Shown here in pieces: positions 52,067-61,296 of a stretch of 64,000 nt of DNA. The DNA is taken from NCBI RefSeq assembly GCF_022346605.1, contig NZ_JAKRNT010000014.1, forward strand, positions 39,118-103,117, given 5' to 3'. Numbering within the stretch: position 1 is the stretch's first letter; every line of letters starts with the position of its first letter. The DNA comes from Sporosarcina sp. ACRSL. GTDB taxonomy: Bacteria > Bacillota > Bacilli > Bacillales_A > Planococcaceae. The notes under the pieces were generated by a model. The model saw only the letters and a program-made list of their open reading frames with translations, was not told the origin of the DNA and made no database searches. The position numbers and the translations under genes were made by a program.

Positions 52067-53845
52067 GTGATATCCATCGAACAAATTAATTCCGTACTAT
52101 CTTCCTATTTCGGTTTTTCATCCTTCCGTACAGGCCAGGAGCAAGCGATCCGAAATGTTCTCGACGGAAAAGATACATTATGTGTCATGCCGACGGGTGG
52201 CGGAAAATCAATCTGCTATCAAGTTCCTGCATTGGTCATGGAAGGCACAGTCCTCGTCGTATCCCCATTGATTTCCTTAATGAAGGATCAAGTCGATGCC
52301 CTTCATCAAATTGGAATACGAGCTGCTTATATTAATAGTACATTGTCGTCAGAAGAATATTTCGGGACGATGGAAAATGCGATAGAGGGTATGTACCGTC
52401 TACTCTACGTTGCCCCGGAACGTTTTGAATCACCCTCATTCATTCAGCAAATTAGCAAAATGGATATTCCGATGATCGCAATTGACGAGGCGCACTGCAT
52501 TTCTCAATGGGGACATGATTTTAGACCGAGTTACCGGATGTTGAATAAAGTTATCTCCTCATTCGAAAAGAAACCGGTCGTTCTCGCATTGACAGCAACA
52601 GCAACACCAGCAGTGAGGGTAGATATTTGCGACCAATTGCATATTGAAAGTGACCATACAGTCATGACGGGCTTTGAAAGAAGCAATCTCACTTTTTCTG
52701 TTATTAAAGGCCAGGATCGGGATAAGTTTATCAAAGACTATGTGAAAAAGAATGAAGGGGAGGCGGGAATTATTTATGCCGCCACCCGTAAAGCGGTTGA
52801 TCAGATCCATTCCACACTCGAGAGGACTGGAGTCGCTGTTGCAAAATACCATGCAGGACTATCGGACAGTGTTCGGCAAGCCGAACAGGATCGGTTCCTG
52901 ATGGACGAGGCGACAATTATGGTAGCGACAAATGCATTCGGCATGGGGATCGATAAGAGCAATATAAGATACGTCATTCATTATCAAATGCCGAAAAACA
53001 TGGAAAGTTACTATCAAGAGGCAGGCCGTGCGGGAAGGGATGGGTTGGACAGTGAATGCACCCTATTATTTTCCTCGCAAGATGTAATTACACAGCGCTT
53101 CCTCATCGATCAATCGCAGGACCAAAATAGGATTCCTGCGGAACTGGAGAAACTGCAATCGATGATCGACTATTGTCATACTGAATCATGTCTTCAAAAA
53201 TTCATTATTACCTATTTCGGAGAGACGGACGTACAAGATTGTGGGCGGTGTTCGAACTGCACAGATACACGAGAGAGTTTTGAAGTGACAGTTGATGTGC
53301 AAAAAGTTCTTTCATGCGTCATTCGGATGGGGCAACGCTTTGGTAAAACGATGATAGCCCAAGTGCTTACAGGATCACGAAATAAGAAAGTGCTAGAGTT
53401 CGGATTCGATAAATTGACGACGTATGGATTGATGAAAGAACGGAATGCGAAAGACGTATCTGATTTCATTGAATTCATTATTTCAGAGAACTATCTTGGG
53501 GTTGAAAACGGGCAATTTCCGATCATTTATGTCACTGAACAAGGCAAGGATGTGTTGAAAGGGAATGTGAAAGTGTTCCGTAAAGGGACCGTTGAAACGA
53601 AACAGATTGCCAAAGAGGATCCGTTGTTTAACCAGCTGAGAGCACTTCGCATGAAGCTTGCCCAAGAAGCGGGTGTACCGCCATTTGTTGTCTTTTCAGA
53701 TAAGACGCTTCGTGACATGGCTGCAAAAATGCCAGTTACGGAAGAGGCGTTCTTGGAAGTGAATGGGGTCGGAGCGGCGAAGCTCGAGCGATACGGCGAA
53801 GCATTTATAGAAGAGATCAAGTCATTTTCGGTTCAAATGAGTTGA
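52067..53845 (+). CDS. recQ: ATP-dependent DNA helicase RecQ
   Basis: 592 aa 3'-5' helicase for recombination and fork repair. MPTGGGKSICYQ (Walker A), IDEAHCISQWGHDFRP (Walker B and RecQ loop), the helicase C domain (VATNAFGMGIDK, QEAGRAGRDG), a zinc site (CHTESCLQ, CGRCSNC) and a C-terminal HRDC domain are all present. The GTG at 52067 overlaps the only good ribosome site (GAGGTGAT), so the true start may be a non-standard codon (ATC 52076) a few codons later. Confidence 0.95.
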   Translation: MISIEQINSVLSSYFGFSSFRTGQEQAIRNVLDGKDTLCVMPTGGGKSICYQVPALVMEGTVLVVSPLISLMKDQVDALHQIGIRAAYINSTLSSEEYFGTMENAIEGMYRLLYVAPERFESPSFIQQISKMDIPMIAIDEAHCISQWGHDFRPSYRMLNKVISSFEKKPVVLALTATATPAVRVDICDQLHIESDHTVMTGFERSNLTFSVIKGQDRDKFIKDYVKKNEGEAGIIYAATRKAVDQIHSTLERTGVAVAKYHAGLSDSVRQAEQDRFLMDEATIMVATNAFGMGIDKSNIRYVIHYQMPKNMESYYQEAGRAGRDGLDSECTLLFSSQDVITQRFLIDQSQDQNRIPAELEKLQSMIDYCHTESCLQKFIITYFGETDVQDCGRCSNCTDTRESFEVTVDVQKVLSCVIRMGQRFGKTMIAQVLTGSRNKKVLEFGFDKLTTYGLMKERNAKDVSDFIEFIISENYLGVENGQFPIIYVTEQGKDVLKGNVKVFRKGTVETKQIAKEDPLFNQLRALRMKLAQEAGVPPFVVFSDKTLRDMAAKMPVTEEAFLEVNGVGAAKLERYGEAFIEEIKSFSVQMS

Positions 53846-53853
53846 ATAATTGC

Positions 53854-53898
53854 AAACAGGTGAAGGATCGCGAATACGATTCCTTCATCTGTTTTTCA
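53854..53898. terminator. Bidirectional terminator
   Basis: TGAAGGA pairs with TCCTTCA and AAACAG with CTGTTTTT, between the convergent recQ and MFS genes. Confidence 0.8.
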
Positions 53899-53916
53899 TT
53901 CACTTTGCGCGATCAG

Positions 53917-55074
53917 TCAAGCTCCTTCTGTCAGGTGTAGACTTCTCTTCATTCCCAAAATCGAATAAATCGCGACAAGCAATAGTATGATGCCTGTCAG
54001 CATGAATCCACCATTGAAAGTTAAGTCCAGATAGCCAATTAGACTCGAGCCTGCGACGACACCGATAGAAAAGAATGCGTAGAAATAGCCGTACGCCTTT
54101 CCTCGGAATTCGGGAGAGGACGAATCGATAAGCAAGGAGTTAATCGATGGGAAAAGAAATGCAAACCCTATACCATACATAGCCATTGCTACATAAAGAA
54201 GCTGTATTTCGGCCACTTGACTTAAGAAAAGCATACTGATACCCATCATCGAAATTCCGAAAGCTAACGTAATCATTGGACGAACTTTATCGAAAACTCG
54301 GTTGATCGGCAACAGGAAGATAAGAATGGCGACGATGCCGAATGTGCTAAGCAGCATACCAGTTGCTTTCGTATCAAACCCGAGCGCCTCGACCTTTAAA
54401 GGTAGAACCAATGCTAACACCCCTTGGGAAAACATTAGGAAAAAGGCGCCCGCGAATGCACGTTTCATGCCCGGATGTTTGAATAAATACCGAACTCTGA
54501 AATGCTTCACTTCTGACGTCGTCTGTTTTTTTGCTACTGAGACAGTACGTAATAGGAAGAAGGCTGTTATCGCAAGGATGAACATGATGATGCCGTTCAC
54601 CGTCATAATGAATGGGGCTCCAGTTTTTGAAGCGACGATTCCGCTATATGCGGGACCAATGATAGCAGCCATTCCTACAAAAGCACCTGAAATAGCTACA
54701 CTCCTGCCTCTTTTTGATTCCTCGGAACGGTTCGCAAGGAATGTAAACGCCGCAGGGACGATCAGTCCTTCCATAAAACCGTGAACGAAACGGATTCCGA
54801 GCAGGGAAACAGGTCCTGTTGCGAATGAATAGAACAGCAATGAAATGCCCGAAGCAAAAAGGCCAATAAGTAAAATGATGAACGGTCCTCTACGGTCCGT
54901 CATGAATCCGGAAATAACATTCCCGATTGTATTGGAAAATGAATACATCCCGACAGCCAAACCTGTCATGAAGGAAGAAGCACCTAGTGACAGGGCAAAA
55001 GGGCTCATAATCGGCAGCTGTGAGAATAAATCAAAGAAGGAAAAAAAGACGATTGTATAAACAAAAGCGCGCAT
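53917..55074 (-). CDS. MFS transporter
   Basis: 385 aa with 12 membrane segments. MFS signature between segments 2 and 3: GFMTDRRGPFIILLIG (GxxxDRxGR-like). The length and pattern fit a drug or metabolite exporter of the DHA1/YfcJ type; substrate unknown. It is monocistronic, divergent from ddh (gap ~156 bp). Confidence 0.87.
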   Translation of the reverse strand: MRAFVYTIVFFSFFDLFSQLPIMSPFALSLGASSFMTGLAVGMYSFSNTIGNVISGFMTDRRGPFIILLIGLFASGISLLFYSFATGPVSLLGIRFVHGFMEGLIVPAAFTFLANRSEESKRGRSVAISGAFVGMAAIIGPAYSGIVASKTGAPFIMTVNGIIMFILAITAFFLLRTVSVAKKQTTSEVKHFRVRYLFKHPGMKRAFAGAFFLMFSQGVLALVLPLKVEALGFDTKATGMLLSTFGIVAILIFLLPINRVFDKVRPMITLAFGISMMGISMLFLSQVAEIQLLYVAMAMYGIGFAFLFPSINSLLIDSSSPEFRGKAYGYFYAFFSIGVVAGSSLIGYLDLTFNGGFMLTGIILLLVAIYSILGMKRSLHLTEGA

Positions 55075-55230
55075 AATAAATCCTCATTTCAATTAAATTG
55101 ACTCCTAGTCTACTTTACCATGTATACGAAAATAGGCAAAAGGACAGCTTGTGAACAAAAAGTAGTAATGGCAAAAAGAGAAGCGAAACGATAAAATGAG
55201 AGAATACTTTCTTAGAAAGGACTGGTATTA

Positions 55231-56214
55231 ATGGTTGAAAAAATTAAAATTGGAATTGTAGGATACGGTAACTTAGGTAGAGGGGTAGAGTCAGCGATCG
55301 CTCAAAATGATGATCTAGAGCTGACAAGTGTATTTACCCGAAGAGAGCCAAACGACTTGAAAGTGAATAGTGGCGTGCCTGTTTTACGATTGAGCGAGAT
55401 CGAAAACTATGTAAATGAGATCGACGTTTTGATTTTATGCGGAGGCTCAAAAAACGATCTTCCTGAACAAGGTCCAGCACTTTCGAAGTTGTTCAATACT
55501 GTCGATAGCTTTGATACGCATGCTAAAATACCTGAGTATTTTGAAGCGGTGGATGAATCGGCAAAGGCAAGTGGAAAAACCGCTATTATTTCTGTCGGAT
55601 GGGATCCTGGACTATTTTCCATTAACCGGCTTTACGGCGAATCAATCCTTCCGGAAGGGGCAACATATACATTCTGGGGGAAAGGGCTGAGCCAAGGACA
55701 TTCTGACGCAGTTAGAAGGGTTGAAGGAGTAAAAGGTGCCGTTCAATATACAATACCAGCAGAATCTGCAGTCGAAAAAGTACGCAACGGGTCACAGCCG
55801 GAGCTGACGACACGTGAAAAACATACTCGTGAATGTTTTGTCGTACTCGAGGAAGGTGCTGACGCAGCCGAGGTGGAACGCGCTATCGTAACGATGCCTG
55901 ATTATTTCGCGGATTATGACACGACAGTCAATTTTATTACCGAGCAGCAACTGAAAGAAGAGCATAGTGCAATGCCACATGGAGGCTTTGTGATCCGCAG
56001 CGGGAAAACAGGCGATGCGAACAATCAAGTAATGGAATTTTCATTGAAACTTGACAGCAATCCAGAATTTACATCAAGTGTTCTTGTTGCATATGCACGT
56101 GCCGCATACCGATTAAATCAAAAAGGCGAAGCAGGTGCAAAAACCGTATTTGACATAGCGCCAGGACTACTTTCACCGAAAACTGCTGCGCAGCTTCGAA
56201 AAGAAATACTGTAA
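55231..56214 (+). CDS. ddh: meso-Diaminopimelate dehydrogenase
   Basis: 327 aa NADPH enzyme that makes meso-DAP from tetrahydrodipicolinate and ammonia in one step for lysine and peptidoglycan. The N-terminal IGIVGYGNLGRGVESAI binds NADPH; SVGWDPGLFSINR and FWGKGLSQGHSDAVRR are typical substrate-site segments. Length is normal. This pathway variant occurs in only some Bacillales (e.g. Lysinibacillus), which supports a Planococcaceae-type host. Confidence 0.95.
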   Translation: MVEKIKIGIVGYGNLGRGVESAIAQNDDLELTSVFTRREPNDLKVNSGVPVLRLSEIENYVNEIDVLILCGGSKNDLPEQGPALSKLFNTVDSFDTHAKIPEYFEAVDESAKASGKTAIISVGWDPGLFSINRLYGESILPEGATYTFWGKGLSQGHSDAVRRVEGVKGAVQYTIPAESAVEKVRNGSQPELTTREKHTRECFVVLEEGADAAEVERAIVTMPDYFADYDTTVNFITEQQLKEEHSAMPHGGFVIRSGKTGDANNQVMEFSLKLDSNPEFTSSVLVAYARAAYRLNQKGEAGAKTVFDIAPGLLSPKTAAQLRKEIL

Positions 56215-56288
56215 ATATGCAACCACTTCCATTATTACCTTCTTTCCTCTATACTGAATTGGAATATTTATTTAGGAGGTCGAAATGA

Positions 56289-57377
56289 ATGTCAAAACTA
56301 GATGATACATTGATCATGTTAAAAGATTTGACAGACGCGAAAGGAATCCCTGGAAACGAACGGGAACCGCGTGAAGTCATGAAGAAATATATTGAGCCAT
56401 TTGCTGATGAAATCGACTACGACGGACTTGGTTCTTTGATCGCCAAAAAGACGGGCGATGAAAACGGCCCTAAAGTGATGGTAGCGGGCCATTTGGACGA
56501 AGTCGGCTTCATGGTCACGAAAATTGACGATAAAGGCTTCATTTCCTTCCAACCGGTTGGTGGATGGTGGTCGCAAGTGATGCTTGCCCAGCGTGTGACA
56601 ATTGTTACGCGCAAAGGGGATACAGTGACAGGCATTATCGGTTCCAAGCCTCCTCATATCCTTTCCCCAGAAGCTCGTAAAAAGCCAGTGGATATTAAAG
56701 ATATGTTCGTCGATATCGGTGCGACTTCGAAAGAGGAAGCGATGGAATGGGGCGTATTGCCTGGAGATATGATCGTTCCGTATTTTGAGTTCACCGTGAT
56801 GAACAATGACAAATACTTGCTTGCAAAAGCTTGGGATAACCGGATCGGCTGCGCAATTGCAATCGATGTCATGAAACAGTTGAATGATGAAAAGCACCCG
56901 AATATCGTTTTCGGTGTCGGTGCGGTACAAGAGGAAATCGGTTTACGCGGTGCTAAAACGGCTGCTGCGAAAGTGAAGCCGGACATCGGTTTTGCTGTTG
57001 ACGTTGGTGTCGCAGGAGATACACCTGGCATCAGTAAAAAAGAATCGACGAGCAAAATGGGAGATGGGCCTCAAATCCTTCTCTACGACGCATCAATGGT
57101 GTCCCATAAAGGATTGCGCGATCTCGTCGTCGATACTGCAGAAGAACATGGAATTCCATATCAATTCGAAGCGATTCCAGGAGGGGGAACGGACGCAGGC
57201 TCCATACATGTAAGCGGAAACGGAGTACCGTCTCTAGCCATTTGTGTCGCAACACGCTATATCCACTCCCATGCCGCAATGTTGCATAGGGATGATTATG
57301 AAAACGCAGTGAAATTGATCGTTGAAGTGATCAAGAAGCTTGACCGAGACACAGTCAATAAAATCGTATTTGAATAA
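56289..57377 (+). CDS. ysdC: M42-family metallo-aminopeptidase
   Basis: 362 aa, two-metal peptidase of the YsdC/glutamyl-aminopeptidase family, assembling as a tetrahedral dodecamer in relatives. [35 protein letters not shown] and [11 protein letters not shown] supply metal ligands and the catalytic glutamate. AGGAGGT precedes the ATG. In B. subtilis this gene is next to infC-rplT; here it is ~55 kb away, partly because of the element insertion. Confidence 0.93.
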   Translation: MSKLDDTLIMLKDLTDAKGIPGNEREPREVMKKYIEPFADEIDYDGLGSLIAKKTGDENGPKVMVAGHLDEVGFMVTKIDDKGFISFQPVGGWWSQVMLAQRVTIVTRKGDTVTGIIGSKPPHILSPEARKKPVDIKDMFVDIGATSKEEAMEWGVLPGDMIVPYFEFTVMNNDKYLLAKAWDNRIGCAIAIDVMKQLNDEKHPNIVFGVGAVQEEIGLRGAKTAAAKVKPDIGFAVDVGVAGDTPGISKKESTSKMGDGPQILLYDASMVSHKGLRDLVVDTAEEHGIPYQFEAIPGGGTDAGSIHVSGNGVPSLAICVATRYIHSHAAMLHRDDYENAVKLIVEVIKKLDRDTVNKIVFE

Positions 57378-57388
57378 AAAATGTATAA

Positions 57389-57423
57389 ACAGGCGTGGGA
57401 TTATTTCCTTCGCCTGTTTTTTG
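57389..57423 (+). terminator. Intrinsic terminator of the M42 gene
   Basis: ACAGGCG pairs with CGCCTGT, followed by a T-run. Confidence 0.82.
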
Positions 57424-57484
57424 TTGTTTGAATGAGAAGGTTTTGGAATGAGTTAAAAAGGCTAAAGTAAGCAAAATATGCTAT

Positions 57485-57524
57485 AACTTGCGCAAAACTA
57501 GTTCAAACTCGCGCAAAACACTAC
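57485..57524. repeat. Short repeat of CTCGCGCAAAA type
   Basis: ACTTGCGCAAAACTAG and ACTCGCGCAAAAC are two near-copies 20 bp apart. Such CGCGCAA-rich short repeats occur between genes in some Planococcaceae. Function unknown. It lies upstream of argF. Confidence 0.5.
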
Positions 57525-57633
57525 CCGATGAATAAAAAAACAGTTCACGGACTAATAAAAATTCATTTGACTTCATAAATATACAGACATATAATAAATT
57601 ATACAACGAATATTCAGGATGGAGATGATCATT

Positions 57634-58608
57634 TTGGTGAAAGTGAATATATCCACAATAAAAGCAGCTCGTAAAATGGAAGCTCAACTTAAAGGCCGTG
57701 ACATGTTGTCGTTATTGGATTATACAAGTGAAGAAATCGATTATTTATTGGAGACAGCTCTTGTGATGAAGAAGGATACAAAAGCCGGAAAATGTCCCCC
57801 CATGCTGCCGGGTAAAACACTCGGCATGATTTTTGAAAAACATTCAACGCGTACAAGAATTTCCTTCGAAGTCGGCATGGTTCAGTTAGGCGGGCATCCG
57901 ATGTACATGAATGCCAATGATCTGCAAATTGGACGCGGAGAGTCTGTGTATGATACGGCAAACGTATTATCTGGGTACTTGGACGGTATTATGATCCGCG
58001 CGAATTCACATGAGATGGTGAAAGAGCTGGCGAAGCATGCTTCAATCCCTGTCATAAATGGACTTACCGATATGTTTCATCCATGTCAGGCACTAGCGGA
58101 CTTACTGACGATCTTGGAAGTGAAAGGGTCTGTTGAAGGCCAAAAGATTGCATATGTCGGCGATGGAAATAATGTTGCGCATTCATTAGCCATCGGGGCA
58201 GCTCATATAGGTATGCATGTTGCAATTGCAACACCTCAAGGTTATGAGTTCAATCAAGATCTTTTTGGTAAAGTTAAAAAAATTGCGGAGTCAACAGGTG
58301 GTTCGATCATGCAGACATATGACCCGGTTGAAGCGGTGAAAAACGCGGATGTCGTCTATACAGACGTTTGGGCGAGCATGGGGCAAGAGGAAGAGGCTGC
58401 AGCGAGACTTGAAGCGTTCAAGAAGTATCAAATTAACGATACGCTCGTTGCCAATGCGAAGAAGGATTATATGTTCTTGCATTGCTTGCCTGCTCATCGT
58501 GAGGAAGAGGTTGCAACTTCAGTCATTGATGGTCCGAATTCGTATGTATTCCAACAGGCTGAAAACCGACTGCATGCACAGAAGGCTGTATTGGCAGCAT
58601 TGTTGTAA
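57634..58608 (+). CDS. argF: Ornithine carbamoyltransferase
   Basis: About 324 aa; converts ornithine and carbamoyl phosphate to citrulline in arginine synthesis. The carbamoyl-phosphate loop HSTRTRISFE, the FHPCQALADL block and the ornithine-site HCLPAHR are present. Start set to TTG 57634 (GGAG upstream); an ATG five codons earlier overlaps that ribosome site. No other arg genes adjoin it, so it may equally serve catabolism, but no arcA/arcC are here. AT-rich upstream DNA could bind ArgR; no convincing box. Confidence 0.93.
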   Translation: MVKVNISTIKAARKMEAQLKGRDMLSLLDYTSEEIDYLLETALVMKKDTKAGKCPPMLPGKTLGMIFEKHSTRTRISFEVGMVQLGGHPMYMNANDLQIGRGESVYDTANVLSGYLDGIMIRANSHEMVKELAKHASIPVINGLTDMFHPCQALADLLTILEVKGSVEGQKIAYVGDGNNVAHSLAIGAAHIGMHVAIATPQGYEFNQDLFGKVKKIAESTGGSIMQTYDPVEAVKNADVVYTDVWASMGQEEEAAARLEAFKKYQINDTLVANAKKDYMFLHCLPAHREEEVATSVIDGPNSYVFQQAENRLHAQKAVLAALL

Positions 58609-58624
58609 GCCTATAGAAAAAGTG

Positions 58625-58652
58625 AAAGCCACTCCAATGAGTGGCTTTTCAC
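58625..58652. terminator. Bidirectional terminator between argF and sspI
   Basis: AAAGCCACTC pairs with GAGTGGCTTT across a 4-nt loop, between convergent genes. Confidence 0.88.
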
Positions 58653-58661
58653 TTTGAACTA

Positions 58662-58877
58662 TTAAGCTTTAGAGAACGCTTGAGCAAGTTCGCCGGTGAT
58701 TTTTGTTTTTTCCTGTTCATCGGCATTCACCCACAATTTTTCAAAAAACACACCTAGACCTGGCAATAAATGTTCTTCGCCTCGCTGTAATGCATCCTCA
58801 ACTACGCTACGAATATCGGTCGCCGAGTTATTTCTCATATTAGCTGTTATGGCGTCACGAATTTGAAAATTCATCAT
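58662..58877 (-). CDS. sspI: Small acid-soluble spore protein SspI
   Basis: 71 aa. NFQIRDAITANMRNNSATDI and the GLGVFFEKLWVNAD segment identify SspI, a minor spore-core protein expressed in the forespore. It shows the host forms spores. Divergent from ysgA, as in B. subtilis. Confidence 0.95.
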   Translation of the reverse strand: MMNFQIRDAITANMRNNSATDIRSVVEDALQRGEEHLLPGLGVFFEKLWVNADEQEKTKITGELAQAFSKA

Positions 58878-58965
58878 ATCATCCTCCTGATTTCATTTTG
58901 TACACATTGATCGCCAACTATACGGACATTTGGTACACTAGAAGAAAAAGGATGTCATACTATAC

Positions 58966-59730
58966 ATGAAAAGAATCGAATCGACACAAAATGCTCTCGT
59001 TAAACACTGGAAAAAACTCGTCACCTCAAAGAAAGACCGCGATAAGTCTGAAGAATTCATTGTCGAAGGTTTCCATCTTGTCGAAGAGGCATTGAAGACA
59101 GAAGGGACAGTTCTCCATTTAATCATAAGAGAAGATTTAGAACTTCCCTCTGAATGGAAGACAGATCATTTACAAATGATCGAAGTGACAAAAGCAGTTG
59201 CTAAAGAACTAATCGAGACAGAGCAATCACAAGGTATTTTTGCACATTGCCGCCAGCCTAAACACACAGATGAGGAAGCCGCTAACTGGAAAAAGCTCTT
59301 ATTGATCGATGCTGTACAAGATCCTGGAAATATCGGGACGATGATCCGAACGGCAGACGCTGCCGGAATGGACGCCGTCATTCTTGGGAAAGGTTCCGCA
59401 GATCCATTCAATCCGAAAACCGTCCGCTCTGCTCAAGGCTCGCATTTCCATATTCCAGTCGTAAGAGGAGAGCTCGGTGACTGGATCGATCAGGCGAAGG
59501 CTGCCGGCATCAAAGTGATCGGAACTGGATTGCAAAATGCAGTCGAACATTATGAGGTTGGCCAGTTACATGAATTTGCGATCATCGTAGGAAACGAAGG
59601 AAGCGGTGTAGCACAAGATTATTTATCAAAAGCTGATGAAATTGTAAAAATTCCTCTGTATGGCAAAGCTGAATCTTTGAATGTTGCCATTGCTGCTGGA
59701 ATTCTTCTATACACATTCGGAAAACGCTGA
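58966..59730 (+). CDS. ysgA: TrmH/SpoU-family rRNA 2'-O-methyltransferase (YsgA)
   Basis: 254 aa. An N-terminal substrate-binding domain, then a knotted SPOUT domain with DAVQDPGNIGTMIRTADAAG, IVGNEGSGV and IPLYGKAESLNVAIAAGILLY, the three SpoU motifs. It probably methylates 23S rRNA using S-adenosylmethionine. The order sspI-ysgA-pheS matches B. subtilis. Confidence 0.93.
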   Translation: MKRIESTQNALVKHWKKLVTSKKDRDKSEEFIVEGFHLVEEALKTEGTVLHLIIREDLELPSEWKTDHLQMIEVTKAVAKELIETEQSQGIFAHCRQPKHTDEEAANWKKLLLIDAVQDPGNIGTMIRTADAAGMDAVILGKGSADPFNPKTVRSAQGSHFHIPVVRGELGDWIDQAKAAGIKVIGTGLQNAVEHYEVGQLHEFAIIVGNEGSGVAQDYLSKADEIVKIPLYGKAESLNVAIAAGILLYTFGKR

Positions 59731-59739
59731 CACCGAATG

Positions 59740-59768
59740 TTGAAGTTCTGAACTAAATCGGGTATAGT
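59740..59768 (+). promoter_or_regulatory. Promoter of the pheST T-box transcript
   Basis: TTGAAG (59740-59745) and TATAGT (59763-59768) with a 17-bp spacer, upstream of the T-box. Confidence 0.7.
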
Positions 59769-59789
59769 AAAATTGTATATAACTTTCGA

Positions 59790-60038
59790 ATAGCAATGAC
59801 CGGGAAAAGTAAACAGCATGTAACCGACAGGAAATCAGCGCCTTGACTGAGAGCGCAGATAGGCGAAAGGTTGTTGAAGTTCACCCCGCGAGCTGCCGCT
59901 TGGACCAGTGTAACTGTAAAGGCGTGCCGGTAGAGGGCCGTTATCCCAAATGAAGTGATTATGCAGCATGACGCATAATAATCAGGGTGGTACCGCGAAC
60001 TCGTCCTCGTCCCTTTTTAGGGGGCGAGGATTTTTTAT
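59790..60038 (+). ncRNA. T-box leader, phenylalanine-specific
   Basis: A T-box senses uncharged tRNA and allows read-through when charging fails. The conserved AGGGTGGTACCGCG is at 59984-59997. The specifier TTC (Phe) fits at 59880-59882 (GAAGTTCACC). The terminator stem CCTCGTCCC/GGGGGCGAGG with a T-run spans 60002-60038. Downstream pheS confirms the specificity. Confidence 0.94.
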
Positions 60039-60078
60039 TTTGGCTTTGTATTATTACATTGTTGATACAGAAGCTTCT

Positions 60079-60204
60079 TGATTGAAGCGGAAGGCGGCGA
60101 CTCCTGCGGGAAAAGCGTCAACAGAAGACCCCGCAACGAAGCGTAGCGGAGTGAGGAGGCTGAAGCGACGCCCGCGGAAAGCGTCCGCCTGTAGCGGAAA
60201 TCAA
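60079..60204. repeat. Bacillales-type GC-rich palindromic repeat
   Basis: About 126 bp with inverted ends (TTGATT...AGGCGGCGACTCCTG on the left, CGTCCGCC...AATCAA on the right) and the well-known ACTCCTGCGGGAA / GACCCCGCA / CGTAGCG / GAGGAGGCT blocks found between genes in many Bacillales genomes. It is a non-coding REP/MITE-like repeat. It lies between the T-box terminator and pheS, so it is part of the read-through mRNA. Confidence 0.85.
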
Positions 60205-60246
60205 CACTGTATATATCATTGCCGTTATATTGAAAGGAGAATGACA

Positions 60247-61284
60247 ATGGAACAACAACTGCAGCAATTGAAAGAAGAAGCGCTGACGAAAATCCAAGAT
60301 GCAACGAACGTCAAGGAATTGAACGACGTCCGTGTTGCTTATCTTGGTAAGAAAGGTCCCATTACCGATTTATTGAAAGGGATGGGGAAACTGCCAGCTG
60401 AAGAGCGTCCTAAAATGGGAGCTCTCGTCAATGTCATCCGTGAAGAAGTAACGGAATCACTTGAGAAGAAAATGACACAGCTTGAAGAAGAAGCGATCAA
60501 TGCTCAATTGGAAAAGGAAGCGATCGATGTCACATTGCCTGGTCGTCCAGCTCCAACAGGCAACCATCATCCGCTTACACGTGTGATTGAAGAAATCGAA
60601 GACTTCTTCATCAGCATGGGCTATGAAATTGCAGAAGGCCCGGAAGTGGAAAAAGACTATTATAACTTTGAAGCGCTTAATTTACCAAAAGGGCATCCGG
60701 CTCGCGATATGCAGGATTCTTTCTATATTTCCGAGGAAATTCTTCTTCGTACACATACGTCGCCAGTCCAAGCAAGAACAATGGAAGTGAAAGGTGGAGA
60801 CGCTTTTAAAATCATCTGTCCCGGTAAGGTTTACCGCCGCGATAATGACGATGCGACCCATTCCCACCAATTCACGCAAATCGAAGGACTCGTCGTCGGT
60901 GAGAATATTCGCATGAGTGACCTGAAAGGGACACTAGACTTGTTTGCGAAAAAAATGTTTGGCCCAGACCGCGAAATCCGTTTGCGTCCAAGCTTCTTCC
61001 CATTTACTGAACCGTCTGTCGAGATGGACATCTCTTGCTTTAAATGTGGTGGAGACGGATGTAACGTATGTAAAAAGACGGGGTGGATTGAAATTCTAGG
61101 CGCAGGCATGGTGCATCCGAATGTCTTGAAGATGGCGGGCTATGATCCTACGGCTGTAACAGGCTTTGCATTCGGTATGGGACCAGAGAGGATTGCGATG
61201 TTGAAATATGGTGTGGAAGACATCCGTCATTTCTATACAAATGATGTTCGCTTCATATCACAATTCCATCGGACGGAAGCTTGA
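60247..61284 (+). CDS. pheS: Phenylalanine--tRNA ligase alpha subunit
   Basis: 345 aa from ATG 60247 after GAAAGGAGAATG. Class II synthetase catalytic subunit: N-terminal coiled-coil, [20 protein letters not shown] (motif 2), [17 protein letters not shown] (motif 3). Works as an alpha2-beta2 enzyme with PheT. A longer open frame upstream runs through the palindromic repeat and is not coding. Confidence 0.97.
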   Translation: MEQQLQQLKEEALTKIQDATNVKELNDVRVAYLGKKGPITDLLKGMGKLPAEERPKMGALVNVIREEVTESLEKKMTQLEEEAINAQLEKEAIDVTLPGRPAPTGNHHPLTRVIEEIEDFFISMGYEIAEGPEVEKDYYNFEALNLPKGHPARDMQDSFYISEEILLRTHTSPVQARTMEVKGGDAFKIICPGKVYRRDNDDATHSHQFTQIEGLVVGENIRMSDLKGTLDLFAKKMFGPDREIRLRPSFFPFTEPSVEMDISCFKCGGDGCNVCKKTGWIEILGAGMVHPNVLKMAGYDPTAVTGFAFGMGPERIAMLKYGVEDIRHFYTNDVRFISQFHRTEA

Positions 61285-61296
61285 GGAGGAGATTAC

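Noticed and set aside
57540..57620. ArgR box upstream of argF
   Set aside because: AT-rich half-sites (AATTCA, AATATTCA) occur, but no full palindromic box is convincing.
60082..60246. N-terminal extension of PheS
   Set aside because: The frame is open but runs through the palindromic repeat and lacks PheS homology. The ribosome site directly precedes the ATG at 60247.
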